Part shown: positions 17,695-27,071 of the stretch, one piece after another | Numbering within the stretch: position 1 is the stretch's first letter | Layout: every line of letters begins with the position of its first letter | Origin: Sinomonas sp. ASV486 | Lineage (GTDB): Bacteria > Actinomycetota > Actinomycetes > Actinomycetales > Micrococcaceae | Length of the DNA stretch: 64,000 bases | Reading direction: 5' to 3' | Assembly: GCF_030908215.1 (NCBI RefSeq) | Contig: NZ_JAVFJK010000012.1 | Location: 71,524 to 135,523, forward strand | The notes under the pieces: model-generated | Seen by the model: the letters and a program-made list of their open reading frames with translations, nothing else | Told to the model about the DNA's origin: nothing | The model's database searches: none | Made by a program: the position numbers and the translations under genes

Positions 17695-18664
17695 AGCGCT
17701 GTCGGTCCCTCATCAGGCTCGGAAGCTGCGCATTCGGCTTTCTGAACACCGGCCGTACACGAGATCCAGCTGACCAACCCGACATCTCATACGTGGGCCG
17801 CTTTCACGGCCGATGACCCGTTGAATCAACTCAAGAGGGTGTATCGGCCGGCGGAGGCAGTAGTCTTCCGCAGTGACTCAACGCTCAGGAAAGAGTGAAG
17901 CCAACGACTTTCACTACCACTCCCTCATCTCGCCTTTGGGCCATTGCCAATCTTCTGTCTCGCATCCGAGCGCGACCAGCGGGACGTTCACATACCCGTG
18001 ACTGTCGATCCTGACTAGATTCTCGAACCAGTCCGAGCCCAGACGATAGCGGTCTGCTGAGCACCAAGCTGTTCATCATGACTATCAGGGCGCAATCAAC
18101 GTCCTAGCATTGCCCGATCCGGCTCCTCGAGCAGGTATTGGCTCGACAACTCTTTGGTCGATAGTGCCACTGCGCGACACATCCCTGTCGCGCAACCGAC
18201 CATCGTCACACGCTCTCCAGGACTGCGCACGCCCAAGTTTCGGCTCCTCCGGGCAAGCGGGCGCCCCGCAATGCCGCGACCATGCCCGACCGCGACGCTC
18301 CCATCGTTCCCACCAGCACTCAAGTCGGGATCGCGCCGAGGTAGTCAGGCCCATCAGCGTTCGTGCGCCCAGTAATAGACACACCACTGCTGACGCGCGG
18401 AAGAGCCTTGTGATGATACTCGGACCGTCAAGGTGCATGTAATGGTGTCGCGATCGCCTCGGCGTCATGGCTTCCCGTAGTCATCGGGAAGCCTTCGATA
18501 ATCAAGCCACGGGTCCACGAACCACCCATGACGCGTGTGCGTTGATCGTCGCGGTGAGACCTACGAGCGTCGGTAACGAGTCGGACGCCAGGCGCCGACA
18601 ATCTATCCCAAGTGTCCCGGCGCGCGTGTCCTGCGGATCACCGGTGTCCCCTGAACGGTCGGAG

Positions 18665-19445
18665 TCAGAGGATGGTTACAGTGACCATGAGTTCCACACG
18701 GTAATAGGCGACGCTTTTGGCGTAGCGGATGGCGAGGTCGGAGCTGCTCAAGGCGGTTAAGGCAGTCGTCGACAACATTTGGTACGGCAGTCCTCGTGGG
18801 GTCGAATGCTAACGGTCGCCCGCCCGACGTCCCTTGCCCTTTGTCACGCGGCAGGGCCCTCCGGTCGGCTCGCTCGCGCCGATGGAGCGAACTCTGCGCC
18901 TGCGCGGCGCTACCGAAATCGAGGGGTGAGAGTAGATTGTGTCGGCCAGAACGGCTTCAGACCTGCCGTGCGGTCTGCCGGGGCCCAGCCAGGGCCAACG
19001 CGCCCGGCCGCTACCCGTCTCGAGCAGGGGCTCGGCTGAGGGCGGTCCGCGTCCTGAGCCGAGCGTCGGATCACTCATCGGGAGCCCCCTCCCGTCGACC
19101 GCGGGGTGGATCCTATAGCTCAGTTCGTGCGGAGAGTTTCGGTGCCGTCACTATCCGTTGCGATTGGCTCGACCGCGGGCGTGCTGGTGAACCCGAACGA
19201 CGGTGGAGTCGATGCTGAAGACCCATTCGGCTTCCCCAACGGCGTCGCCCTTTGACGGCGGGATCAGCCATTCTCCGATGGTCCGTCCCGAGAACACTTC
19301 CGCAGTCGCTCGCGCGCGGTCTCCCACGGGCCGTCGGAAAGCTCCCGTCATGGGACCCCGGTGCACAGCATGAATTGGTATCGCTCTTGTCAGGTGCCGG
19401 TGATCGCACCAAGGTCCGAGACGGGAGGCGCCGGTTCGCTTCCGC
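18665..19445 (-). pseudogene. Decayed IS5-family transposase
   Basis: Reading leftward and allowing frameshifts, the pieces of an IS5-type DDE transposase appear in the correct order. They are: RYQFMLCTGVP then a stop (TGA at 19348-19350 where Trp is usual) then GPWETARERLRKCSRDG (about 19332-19282); VFSIDSTVVRVHQHA (19235-19181) with the first catalytic Asp; YRIHPAVDGRGLPMS (about 19125-19070); GPGRPHGRSEAVLADTIYSHP; GGRPLAFDPT..NVVDDCLNRLEQL (from 18825); and LAIRYAKSVAYYRVEL (18737-18689), ending at a stop near 18665. At least three frame changes and a nonsense codon make it non-functional. Flanking inverted repeats were not identified. It sits between parS sites 2 and 3. Confidence 0.82.
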
Positions 19446-19708
19446 CCCGCGCCCTGTCACTGAACCCGCCTCTGCCAACCACCCGCCGGACCCAACACTG
19501 CCCCCAGCACCAGCCCCCATTCACAGGAAACCTTTGCCAGCCGGCGTCGAGAGCGGCGTTGATGTTCTGGCGGAAGACGTTGGCAGGGTCCCACCCGCAC
19601 TTGTGCGCCGACAGCTGAGCCACTGCGCATCTCTCCAGCCCGCAGGCCACAGCCACCGTTCTGGCCTCACCTCACCGATCTCACTGGCGCCCCCTCTTCA
19701 ACCAAATG

Positions 19709-19722
19709 GTTTCACGTGAAAC
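19709..19722. other. parS site 3
   Basis: GTTTCACGTGAAAC, flanks G..A. 2.0 kb from site 2, with the transposase relic in between. Confidence 0.93.
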
Positions 19723-20188
19723 ATGAGCGCCCCGCTACCCGCTACCCAGAGGGCCACTCATGGTTTGACATGCCTTCTATCGACTTCACTCCTTCCACAG
19801 CGAGAATCCATGGCGCACCGGCTCGATAGCCGCTTGATGGGTTATGGTGCTCGACCATCCGACGCATCATTCAACCCGCGTACCAATCGAAGGCGGAGTC
19901 AATCGTCGGGCACACCATCAGCGCAGTCGGGGTCGGGCAGACCCCGTGACGACAGACCATGCCTCGAGCATCCGTTCCTTGGGACAGCCGAGAGGCCTCC
20001 CACACAGCCGAACCCATACTCGCGCATATTTGATCTTTCACGTTGGTTAGGTATTCGTCCATCGCTCGCACTCCAGGGAGTGTCGTCACTCGTAGCCGGA
20101 TATAGGTGGGCAGGAGGGCCTCTCATCTCTAGCCGGAAAGGTGATGCGGTGGTGCCCACTCCCCGCGCAGCCCAGTCGCGCTCCAGGG

Positions 20189-20278
20189 CTATCCACACTC
20201 TTATCCACAGGTTCCATCCAGGGGCTTGCACATCGGAGTGACGGGATGACCGAAGACGAACGGGGACCCTGTGGATAG
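20189..20278. other. DnaA-box group in the centromere region, convergent boxes
   Basis: CTATCCACA (20189-20197) and a perfect TTATCCACA (20201-20209) face TGTGGATAG (20270-20278) on the other strand, 60 bases apart. The head-to-head arrangement is the same as in the cassettes at 46.3, 47.5 and 50.1 kb. The group is about 9.4 kb from dnaA. Confidence 0.6.
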
Positions 20279-20606
20279 CGATTCGGATCACGCTGCCAAT
20301 AGGTTCTGCTTTGGTGATGGTCCGCAAGGATGATGACAGGGAGCGGGGAGCACCAATGTGTCTGGTTCGCGTGGTGAGGCTACTTGCCAGGGATGCTGGT
20401 TGTCAGCGCACTTCGGTAGATATCGACGCTAGAACACCATATTGCAGACGACCCGCGACTCGAAGACTTCGGGTAGTGCGCCATGGCAGCAGAGCACGAT
20501 GTCAACGCTCCCGGAGGCTACCCTCCGGTCATGGCTAACCTATGGATCGGTCTGCGATGTAGAGCGTGCGACCCCCGCACATTATCGACAGGACTTATCA
20601 ACACGG

Positions 20607-20660
20607 TTATCCACAGGGACCCCTCCGCGGCTGCAACGCCAGGGTTCGAAGTTGTCCACA
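20607..20660. other. DnaA boxes, second group
   Basis: TTATCCACA (20607-20615) and TTGTCCACA (20652-20660) in the same orientation. Both match the DnaA box consensus of high-GC actinobacteria exactly. Confidence 0.6.
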
Positions 20661-21013
20661 GGTAGCCGAAGGATATCGGCCCCAACTTTTGAGCTCCGAC
20701 CGCTGGTCCATGTCGGTTCATTTGGAACCAAGTCTCAGATTCGTCTTCCGGAGTCTCGAACAACTCGGCGACGCCAAGTTCAGGTTCCACCGTGCGTTCA
20801 GTCTCCTGGCTCGTCAGTCCTCCCGTCGGCCGTCGCCATCTGAGACTGAAGAGCGGTCATCGGGCGGCGGGTCCGAATCCAAGGTAGACGCGGAACTGCG
20901 TCATGCGAGAAGGCGCGCTCTCAAGCGTTGACTGCGGCAAACCCATGCCGGGGCGAAGACGAGACAACGCTCGAGGAGGTGCGGAGGTGGCGTCAGCCAG
21001 ATGGTCCATGGAT

Positions 21014-21027
21014 GTTTCACGTGAAAC
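21014..21027. other. parS site 4
   Basis: GTTTCACGTGAAAC with T..A flanks (perfect 16-mer). Confidence 0.93.
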
Positions 21028-22885
21028 AACCGCCCTAACCACTGCAGACACCTTGGCCCCCGTGCGTATATCCCTCTGCCCCAACGATCGCAGCCCGCTG
21101 GTCATCGGTGCCAGATGGATACGAGCAAAGAGAAGAAGCAATCCCAGCATCCGCTGCAACACGGCATCACGGCTCCGATCGGGGGCAAATCCGGTGATCC
21201 CATTCCAGCCGACCCATGGGAGCGCGCGCTCACGGCCATCAATGCCCGCCCTTCACTTCCATCCGGTTCCTGGAATGCCACTGAGCCACATGCAGTGTGG
21301 GAGATTCGGATCACCAACCAAGAGACTCACACGACCTCAACCATGTCCGGTCTGAGACGACCCCCGCTCAATGTGCCTCTAGGCCCGCCAGTCCCCTCTG
21401 CCTGCACCAAGGTCAGGTGTCAGTCGCGCTCCCTCGTCTTGCGCGTACTCCCCGTGCGAGCCAACCCGAACATCTTGGCGGCTCCCGGGACGCGGACGTA
21501 ACTGAGCCAAGACGCGCAGCTAGCTGAGCCACCACGTTCTCCTCCAGATGCATCGCGGGAGTTCCGAGGTGCCGCCCGACAAGGAAAGGCTTCAGTTGAG
21601 ATGGCTGGCAACAGGCCCGCTCAAAGTCGTCATCGGGTCGAACTCATAGCGATCCCCCCGTTGCCCCGCGCGAGGGAGTGCCGCAGACCCCCACACCGGA
21701 GAGCCAGATCGTCGAGTTCGATGGGCGCTCCACATTCCGTCGGGTCGGTGCTCGCCGCGGCGTCATCGCCATTGAATCCGGTCCGCTACTCGCACCTGCC
21801 CACAGCTTGGTCGAATCTAGACCGATCACTGAGTAAGCCGCGAAAGACCGGCGAGGCTCTGCGTGCACCTCACACCCCGCGTCTCCCGCCGGCATGCGCC
21901 AGCCAGCCCAAGCAACCCGGCGAGGACTGATGGTCAAGCCGGCAAAGACTCTGGATTCGCGCTCGTTAGTCCCCTAAGTCCTCTGTCCAGCTATACCGAA
22001 CCCCAACTACAGCGACGATCATCTGCAAGCTGCCGCCATGCGGCACCGAGGGAACGTCCGCAGCCATGAGCCGGTGTCCGGTTAGCCGGCAGACGGCTAT
22101 CACACACCTCCGTCGCGTAGTCAGTTGGAAATCGCGGCTGCTCACTACCGCGAAGGAGACCCATTCCGTGGAGTCGGCATTGAAGAACCTCGAAATCTGC
22201 CTCCAAGACGAGCTGGTTGTTCGTGTGAATCGCTGGGCGCGGCTAGGTCGCGGTGTGCTCAGACAGATAGTGCACTGAGACGGGCTGCAAGCTAGCGCAG
22301 CGGCGCACTCATCTTCTGCTGTTCAAAGAACAACTGCCTTCAGCGAAGGATGGCCGGCCAGGTCTCGGACGACGACAGGAACATGCGCCGCTCCGCATTC
22401 CGGAAGATCATTGGAGCATCGCCATCGACCGTCTCCTCTACGCATCGAGGCCCCAAGGATCACCCAGATTTGATGAGCCACACTCACCGTAGCCATTCAC
22501 ATCGCTCGGGCTGAAACTCCTCGTGCCACCCACACCGGAACCGTCCGTCTCGTCCTGACCCGGATGTTCTGCCACAAACGGTCCACAGCACCACATGATT
22601 CAAGACATACCTTGGCGACACCGGTTCGTCGAAGGCCCGCGCCGCGACCCAGCAGCTCGTGTCTACCGATCTCGATTGGTATATGTGGACTAGAAAGCCC
22701 CGTCGTAACCGAGTCACACATCAGGCTCAGCGGACGTAGCTTCCCCGACGACTGTGTACCTAGCGGACAAGCCGATCGCCGCCCACGCATAAGCGATCGA
22801 AGGTTAGTTGAGAGACGAAATCGGGCTCTGAACTCGGCGCTCCACTTCGCTCACACTCCCTCGGTCCAGTCCGGTTCGTCCTGGT

Positions 22886-22899
22886 GTTTCACGTGAAAC
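22886..22899. other. parS site 5
   Basis: GTTTCACGTGAAAC with T..A flanks (perfect 16-mer). Confidence 0.93.
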
Positions 22900-22931
22900 A
22901 GATGATTCCGCCGAATCCTCTCTCTTACTCC

Positions 22932-22969
22932 CCAGACCGCGATCCAGACCGCGATTACTCCAGATTGCG
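22932..22969. repeat. Short 12-bp direct repeat in the centromere region
   Basis: CCAGACCGCGAT occurs twice in tandem, and a third degenerate copy (CCAGATTGCGAT) follows after a few bases. It is non-coding and lies just beyond parS site 5. Confidence 0.5.
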
Positions 22970-23298
22970 ATCCGTCGTCCGCGACAGCACCAACGTCGGC
23001 CCGCGTCATCGGCCGAACAGACTACCGAGCATGACGCCTCCCAAGTTGAGCACGGACTGACGATCCCACCGAACTGAGTCGGGAAGCCAGCTTCCCCAAA
23101 GGCCTCGCCCGGAGAACGGCAAATGACCCTCGCCCCCTCGTCGGCCGGACAATGGGGCATACGCACTCAACACTCACGGATCCACGGCGTAGTAACAGAG
23201 AGCGAACGAGAGAAATCACCCGCGGACTAAGAAACCGACGAAGCCACCGACGAGGGCGCTTCTGAACTGTCCACCAATGTCCAGCAAGACAGCAAAGC

Positions 23299-23328
23299 GG
23301 GGGTCCGTTTCACGTGAAACGGACCCCC
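23299..23328. terminator. 30-bp perfect palindrome downstream of parB, containing parS
   Basis: A 15-bp perfect inverted repeat centred on 23313/23314: GGGGGTCC + GTTTCACGTGAAAC + GGACCCCC. It lies 46 bases past the parB stop on the parB coding side, where a terminator would sit. Only parS site 6 has this GC-rich extension, so the element probably serves both as terminator and as parS. Confidence 0.65.
23307..23320. other. parS site 6 (inside the parB terminator palindrome)
   Basis: GTTTCACGTGAAAC with C..G flanks. Nearest of the six to parB, 421 bases from site 5. Confidence 0.93.
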
Positions 23329-23374
23329 ACTTGCGAGCATTGAGAACTACGAGACTTCGTCGTGCGAAGGAATG

Positions 23375-24550
23375 CTATTCCTCTTCGGGGCTGATAAGCG
23401 TCATGATCCGGTTGAGATCCTCAACCGAAGCGAACTCGATGCTGACCTTGCCCTTCCTCGCGCCAAGAGTGATCTTCACATTGGTGTCGAGTCGATCCGA
23501 AAGAGAGGAGGCCAGGAAGTCGAGTCGTTCGTGCCGCGCGTTGTTGCGCGTCGAAGCTCGTCGAGCCTCCTGCGGCTCCTGATAGAGCGCCACGGCTTCC
23601 TCGGTTGCTCGAACCGAAAGTCCCTCTGACACAATCTTCTGTGCCATGCGCTCAATCGAAACATCGTCTGGAAGCGACAACAAGGCGCGGGCGTGGCCCG
23701 CCGAGAGGACCCCCGCCGCAACCCGACGCTGAACCAACGGAGGAAGCCGAAGCAGGCGAATCGTATTGGACACTTGAGGCCGCGACCTGCCGATCCGGTC
23801 CGCAAGCTCCTCATGGGTGGTCCCAAAGTCCTCGAGAAGCTGCTGGTACGCAGCGGCTTCTTCGAGCGGATTCAGCTGACTCCGGTGAAGGTTCTCAAGA
23901 AGGGCATCACGCAGCAGAGCATCATCGCCCGTGTCGCGGATAATGGCCGGAATGGCCTCCAGCCCGGCTTCCTTCGCGGCACGCCATCGCCGCTCACCCA
24001 TGACCAGCTCGAATGATTCACTACCCGATTCGGTTGATTTCCGAACCACGATGGGCTGGAGGATCCCGATCTCGCGAACCGAGTGGACCAGCTCGGCCAT
24101 TTCCTCCTCATTGAAGACAGAACGAGGCTGCTTGCGATTCGGATGGATCTTCTCGACGGGGAGTTCGGCAAACTGAGCACCCGGAACCTCAACCAGGTCG
24201 AGATCATCGGTGTCCCGCTGCTTCGCCTTGGAGCGAGTGGACCTCACAGGCGGCCGCTTGCCTCCATCAACCGACGGCTCGTCAGCCTCAGGAGATGCCG
24301 TGACGGGAGTCTGTGCACCGTGGGACTCCTCCCCCTGCCCCGTCACAACCGGCTTCTCAGCTGGCACCCCCTCAGCCGAAGACTGGTCAGTCCTGGTCGT
24401 CTCCTCGGACTCGTCCTCGGTCCGCCGCCCCGAATCCGGGAAGAAGAGGTCCACAGGGCGCGCAGGCGCCGTCGAGCCACTGGCCGCCGGAGGTGCACTG
24501 GGAATGAGGGCTCCCAGGCCCCGGCCCAGTCCTCGGCGCTTCTCGCTCAT
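23375..24550 (-). CDS. parB: Chromosome-partitioning protein ParB (CTP-dependent clamp)
   Basis: 391 residues from ATG 24550, chosen because GGGAGG precedes it; the upstream in-frame ATG at 24568 lacks a site. It begins MSEKRRGLGRGLGALIPS, the usual ParA-stimulating N-terminus. An acidic linker of ~100 residues follows, then the ParB/Srx domain with the CTP-binding GERRWRA box (about residue 185), the NLHRSQLNPLEEAAAYQQLLED segment, a HTH (GRSRPQVSNTIRLLRLP) and a C-terminal dimerisation domain. It loads at parS and slides to form the partition complex; six parS sites lie immediately downstream. The operon partner parA is 75 bases upstream. Confidence 0.96.
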   Translation of the reverse strand: MSEKRRGLGRGLGALIPSAPPAASGSTAPARPVDLFFPDSGRRTEDESEETTRTDQSSAEGVPAEKPVVTGQGEESHGAQTPVTASPEADEPSVDGGKRPPVRSTRSKAKQRDTDDLDLVEVPGAQFAELPVEKIHPNRKQPRSVFNEEEMAELVHSVREIGILQPIVVRKSTESGSESFELVMGERRWRAAKEAGLEAIPAIIRDTGDDALLRDALLENLHRSQLNPLEEAAAYQQLLEDFGTTHEELADRIGRSRPQVSNTIRLLRLPPLVQRRVAAGVLSAGHARALLSLPDDVSIERMAQKIVSEGLSVRATEEAVALYQEPQEARRASTRNNARHERLDFLASSLSDRLDTNVKITLGARKGKVSIEFASVEDLNRIMTLISPEEE

Positions 24551-24625
24551 GCGGTTATCCTCCCTCACGCCCGGTAGCCGGGCACCTGACTGTTCGAGTC
24601 GTCTGCAACGGCATGCGCCGTCGTC

Positions 24626-25705
24626 CTAGCCCTCAGCGATCTCCGCGGCTGCCTCGAGATACGAGAGCGCCCCCGTCGAGGTCGGGTCGTAGGTCATCAC
24701 GGTCTGCTGGTAGCTCGGCGCCTCGGAGATCCGCACGGACCGCGGAACCACGGCCTCGAGCACCTGCTCGGGGAAATGCTCGCGCACCTCGGCTGCCACC
24801 TGGGCGGCAAGGTTCGTCCGACCGTCGTACATCGTCAGGAGGATCGTCGACACTCGAAGATCGGCATTGAGGTGCTTCTGGATCATCTCGATGTTCTTCA
24901 GCAGCTGGCTCAGTCCCTCGAGCGCGTAGTACTCGCATTGGATCGGGATCAGCACTTCGCTCGCAGCGCAGAAGGCGTTGACTGTCAGGAGGCCGAGGCT
25001 CGGCGGGCAGTCGATCAAGATGTAGTCGAGCCGCGGAAGACCCTCTTCAGCGCGGGTCACGGCGTAGTTCTCGATCGCCCGGCGGAGCCGCTGCTCACGA
25101 GCCACGAGCGAAACCAGCTCGATCTCAGCGCCGGCCAGATGGATGGTCGCGGGGGCGCAGACGAGATTCTCGACCTCGGGGCACTGGGCGATGACGTCAG
25201 CGAGGGGTTCGTCGTTGATGAGGACGTCGTAGATGCTCTCGACCTCGGCATGATGCTCGATCCCGAGCGCCGTCGACGCATTGCCCTGAGGATCGATGTC
25301 AATCACGAGCACCTGGAGGCCCGCAGAGGCCAGAGCAGCGGCGATGTTCACCGTTGTGGTCGTCTTTCCGACCCCGCCCTTCTGGTTGGACACGGTGAAC
25401 ACCCGAGTTGAGTCGGGCCTGCGGAACCTGCGCCCCTGAAGCCGCTCGCGGCGTCGTGCCTCATTTGCCAGCTGGGAGGCGATAGGGCTGCCCTCGTCAA
25501 GGGTCTTCAGGAGGGACTGGTCATCGCGCGGTAGGCTTCCCGGCATCCCGTCGGCTCCCTCCCGAGCCGGATGCGGAGCAGTATCCATGTCGCCGTCCGC
25601 CATGGCGCGCGCAGATCCGAGCGTCAGGAAAGGAGGGATCCGCTGGGCCGACGTATCGCCACTGCTCACTGTCAACTCACTCTCGATTCGCGTCAATTGC
25701 CTCAC
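24626..25705 (-). CDS. parA: Chromosome-partitioning ATPase ParA
   Basis: Up to 359 residues. The deviant Walker A KGGVGKTTTTVNIA (about residue 111), Walker A' DIDPQGNASTALG and Walker B ILIDCPPSLGLLT identify a chromosomal ParA/Soj. The start is uncertain: GTG 25705 (a TAGTCT -10-like box lies 3 bases upstream), GTG 25669 and ATG 25603 are all in frame, and the first ~75 residues are low-complexity. It dimerises with ATP on the nucleoid and moves the ParB-parS complex. It is the second-to-last gene of the leftward operon from rpmH. Confidence 0.95.
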   Translation of the reverse strand: MRQLTRIESELTVSSGDTSAQRIPPFLTLGSARAMADGDMDTAPHPAREGADGMPGSLPRDDQSLLKTLDEGSPIASQLANEARRRERLQGRRFRRPDSTRVFTVSNQKGGVGKTTTTVNIAAALASAGLQVLVIDIDPQGNASTALGIEHHAEVESIYDVLINDEPLADVIAQCPEVENLVCAPATIHLAGAEIELVSLVAREQRLRRAIENYAVTRAEEGLPRLDYILIDCPPSLGLLTVNAFCAASEVLIPIQCEYYALEGLSQLLKNIEMIQKHLNADLRVSTILLTMYDGRTNLAAQVAAEVREHFPEQVLEAVVPRSVRISEAPSYQQTVMTYDPTSTGALSYLEAAAEIAEG

Positions 25706-25742
25706 ACCAGACTAGCGTCTGCGCACGCACTACCGAGGGAGA

Positions 25743-26420
25743 TCAGGATCCCCCGACGACGATCCGCACCACGGTGGTAGGCTCCTCGAGCAGCCCTTCC
25801 CCCACTGTGTGAACCTCGGCCGAGTGCCCCTTGAACTTGCGGATGGCCTTGGCAGCCTTCTCCACTTCCTCCGCGGCGCTGCGGCCCTTGATGGCCACGA
25901 GCGTCCCCGATCCACCAAGCAGCGGAAGCGTCAAGGGAATGAGCGTCGCCAAGGCGGACACAGCCCGGGCAGTAACAAAATCGACGTCGACCGTCCCGGC
26001 CACCTGCTCGGCGCGCCCCCGGACCACCGAGACATTGGTCAGGCCGAGATCCGCGACCACTTCCTCAAGCCAGACCACTCGCCGCTCGAGGGGCTCCACG
26101 AGCGTGAGCCGGAGATCCGGCCGAGCGATCGCCAGGCAGAGGCCGGGCAGACCCGCGCCGCTCCCGACATCAGCAAGCGTTGCGCCCTCGGGGAATTCAG
26201 ACTCGATGACGGCGCAGTTCAGGACGTGCCGGCTCCAGAGCCGCGGCACCTCCCTGGGCCCGATCAGCCCTCGCTCGAGGCCGGAGGTTGCCAGGTGGCC
26301 CACATACCGCCTTGCGAGATCGAGGCGGTCGCCGAAGAGGCGTTCAGCGGCAATCTGTTCGGGCTGCGTCAGTCCTGGTGCCGTCCCCACGGCCTGGCTG
26401 GGCGACGACTCCTCGACCAT
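25743..26420 (-). CDS. rsmG: 16S rRNA (guanine-527-N7)-methyltransferase RsmG (GidB)
   Basis: 225 residues. Class I SAM methyltransferase fold with motif I LADVGSGAGLPGLCLAI (about residues 81-97), then LVEPLERRVVWLEEV and the FVTARAVSALATL segment typical of RsmG. It modifies G527 of 16S rRNA. The gene follows jag with a 3-base gap and precedes parA, the conserved order in actinobacteria. Confidence 0.95.
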   Translation of the reverse strand: MVEESSPSQAVGTAPGLTQPEQIAAERLFGDRLDLARRYVGHLATSGLERGLIGPREVPRLWSRHVLNCAVIESEFPEGATLADVGSGAGLPGLCLAIARPDLRLTLVEPLERRVVWLEEVVADLGLTNVSVVRGRAEQVAGTVDVDFVTARAVSALATLIPLTLPLLGGSGTLVAIKGRSAAEEVEKAAKAIRKFKGHSAEVHTVGEGLLEEPTTVVRIVVGGS

Positions 26421-26423
26421 GGC

Positions 26424-27071
26424 TCAGTCCGCCGAGACGACGATGTGACGGGCAGCGCCCTCACCCTCAGACTCGCTGCCGAATCCGAGCTCGGCAACCG
26501 AGTCGTGTACGATCTTCCGCTCATACGAGCTCATGGGCTCCAGATGAACGGACCTCTCGCCCGCCTTGACTCGTTCGACCGCCTTCTCGGCGATCTCCTG
26601 AAGACGCACGGACCGTTCGCCACGGTAGCCGCTGATATCCAGGACGAGTCGGGATCGATTGCCCGTGGCGGCCAGAACGGAGAGTCGGGTGAGCTCCTGA
26701 AGAGCCTCGAGGACTTCACCGTCGTTGCCCACGAGGATGTCCAAGCCCTCGGCCTCATCATCGCCGACCACCGATAGGTAGGAGCGGCCGTTGCGGACCT
26801 CGATATCGATGTCGCCGTCGATATCCGCGATATCAAGCAGTTCCTCGAGGTAGTCGGCGGCGACGTCGCCCTCCTCCTCGAGCCGGCTCAGCGGCGTCTC
26901 CTCGGCCGCGTCGTCGGCGTCCTCGCCGTCCGAGACCGTCTCGGCGGCGGCGTCGTCGCCGTTCGCGATGTGATCGGCAACTGCGCCCTCAGCGTTCGAG
27001 GCGTTCTCATCCGGGTGCTCGACGGCGTCCTCGCCACTGGGCAGATTGACGGCAGTGCTCTCGGAGGTCAT
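26424..27071 (-). CDS. jag: Jag/KhpB-like R3H-KH RNA-binding protein
   Basis: 215 residues from ATG 27071, which overlaps the yidC stop (ATGA), indicating translational coupling. The first ~75 residues are very acidic (Asp/Glu/Ala repeats). A KH domain (VEVRNGRSYLSVVGDDEAEGL..GNDGEVLEALQ) and an R3H domain (RLQEIAEKAVERVKAGERSVHLEPMSSYERKIVHDSV) follow. It binds RNA; in Gram-positives it works with KhpA and influences cell shape. The N-terminal Jag domain of Firmicutes is replaced here by the acidic tail, as is usual in actinobacteria. Confidence 0.9.
   Translation of the reverse strand: MTSESTAVNLPSGEDAVEHPDENASNAEGAVADHIANGDDAAAETVSDGEDADDAAEETPLSRLEEEGDVAADYLEELLDIADIDGDIDIEVRNGRSYLSVVGDDEAEGLDILVGNDGEVLEALQELTRLSVLAATGNRSRLVLDISGYRGERSVRLQEIAEKAVERVKAGERSVHLEPMSSYERKIVHDSVAELGFGSESEGEGAARHIVVSAD

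Larger units (their letters stand above)
17088..23374. other. 6.3-kb ORF-free, parS-rich region (putative chromosomal centromere)
   Basis: Between the trxBA terminator and parB there is no intact recognisable gene on either strand. Open frames here are short, lack ribosome sites and overlap randomly. Base composition is visibly less GC-rich than the flanking genes. The stretch holds six identical parS sites (17158, 17681, 19709, 21014, 22886, 23307), two DnaA-box groups (20189-20278, 20607-20660), a decayed IS5-like transposase (18665-19445) and a small 12-bp repeat (22932-22969). In mycobacteria and relatives this interval normally carries cwlM and one other gene, which I cannot find here. 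Inference: a centromere expanded or maintained without protein-coding genes. Confidence 0.75.

Noticed and set aside
20566-20931. Plus-strand frame of 121 codons in the centromere region with a charged C-terminus
   Set aside because: It starts amid DnaA boxes, lacks a ribosome site and matches nothing recognisable; composition equals the surrounding non-coding DNA.
17184-23270. Many 60-170-codon frames in the centromere region
   Set aside because: They have no ribosome sites, random composition, heavy overlap and no motifs, apart from the frameshifted transposase blocks.
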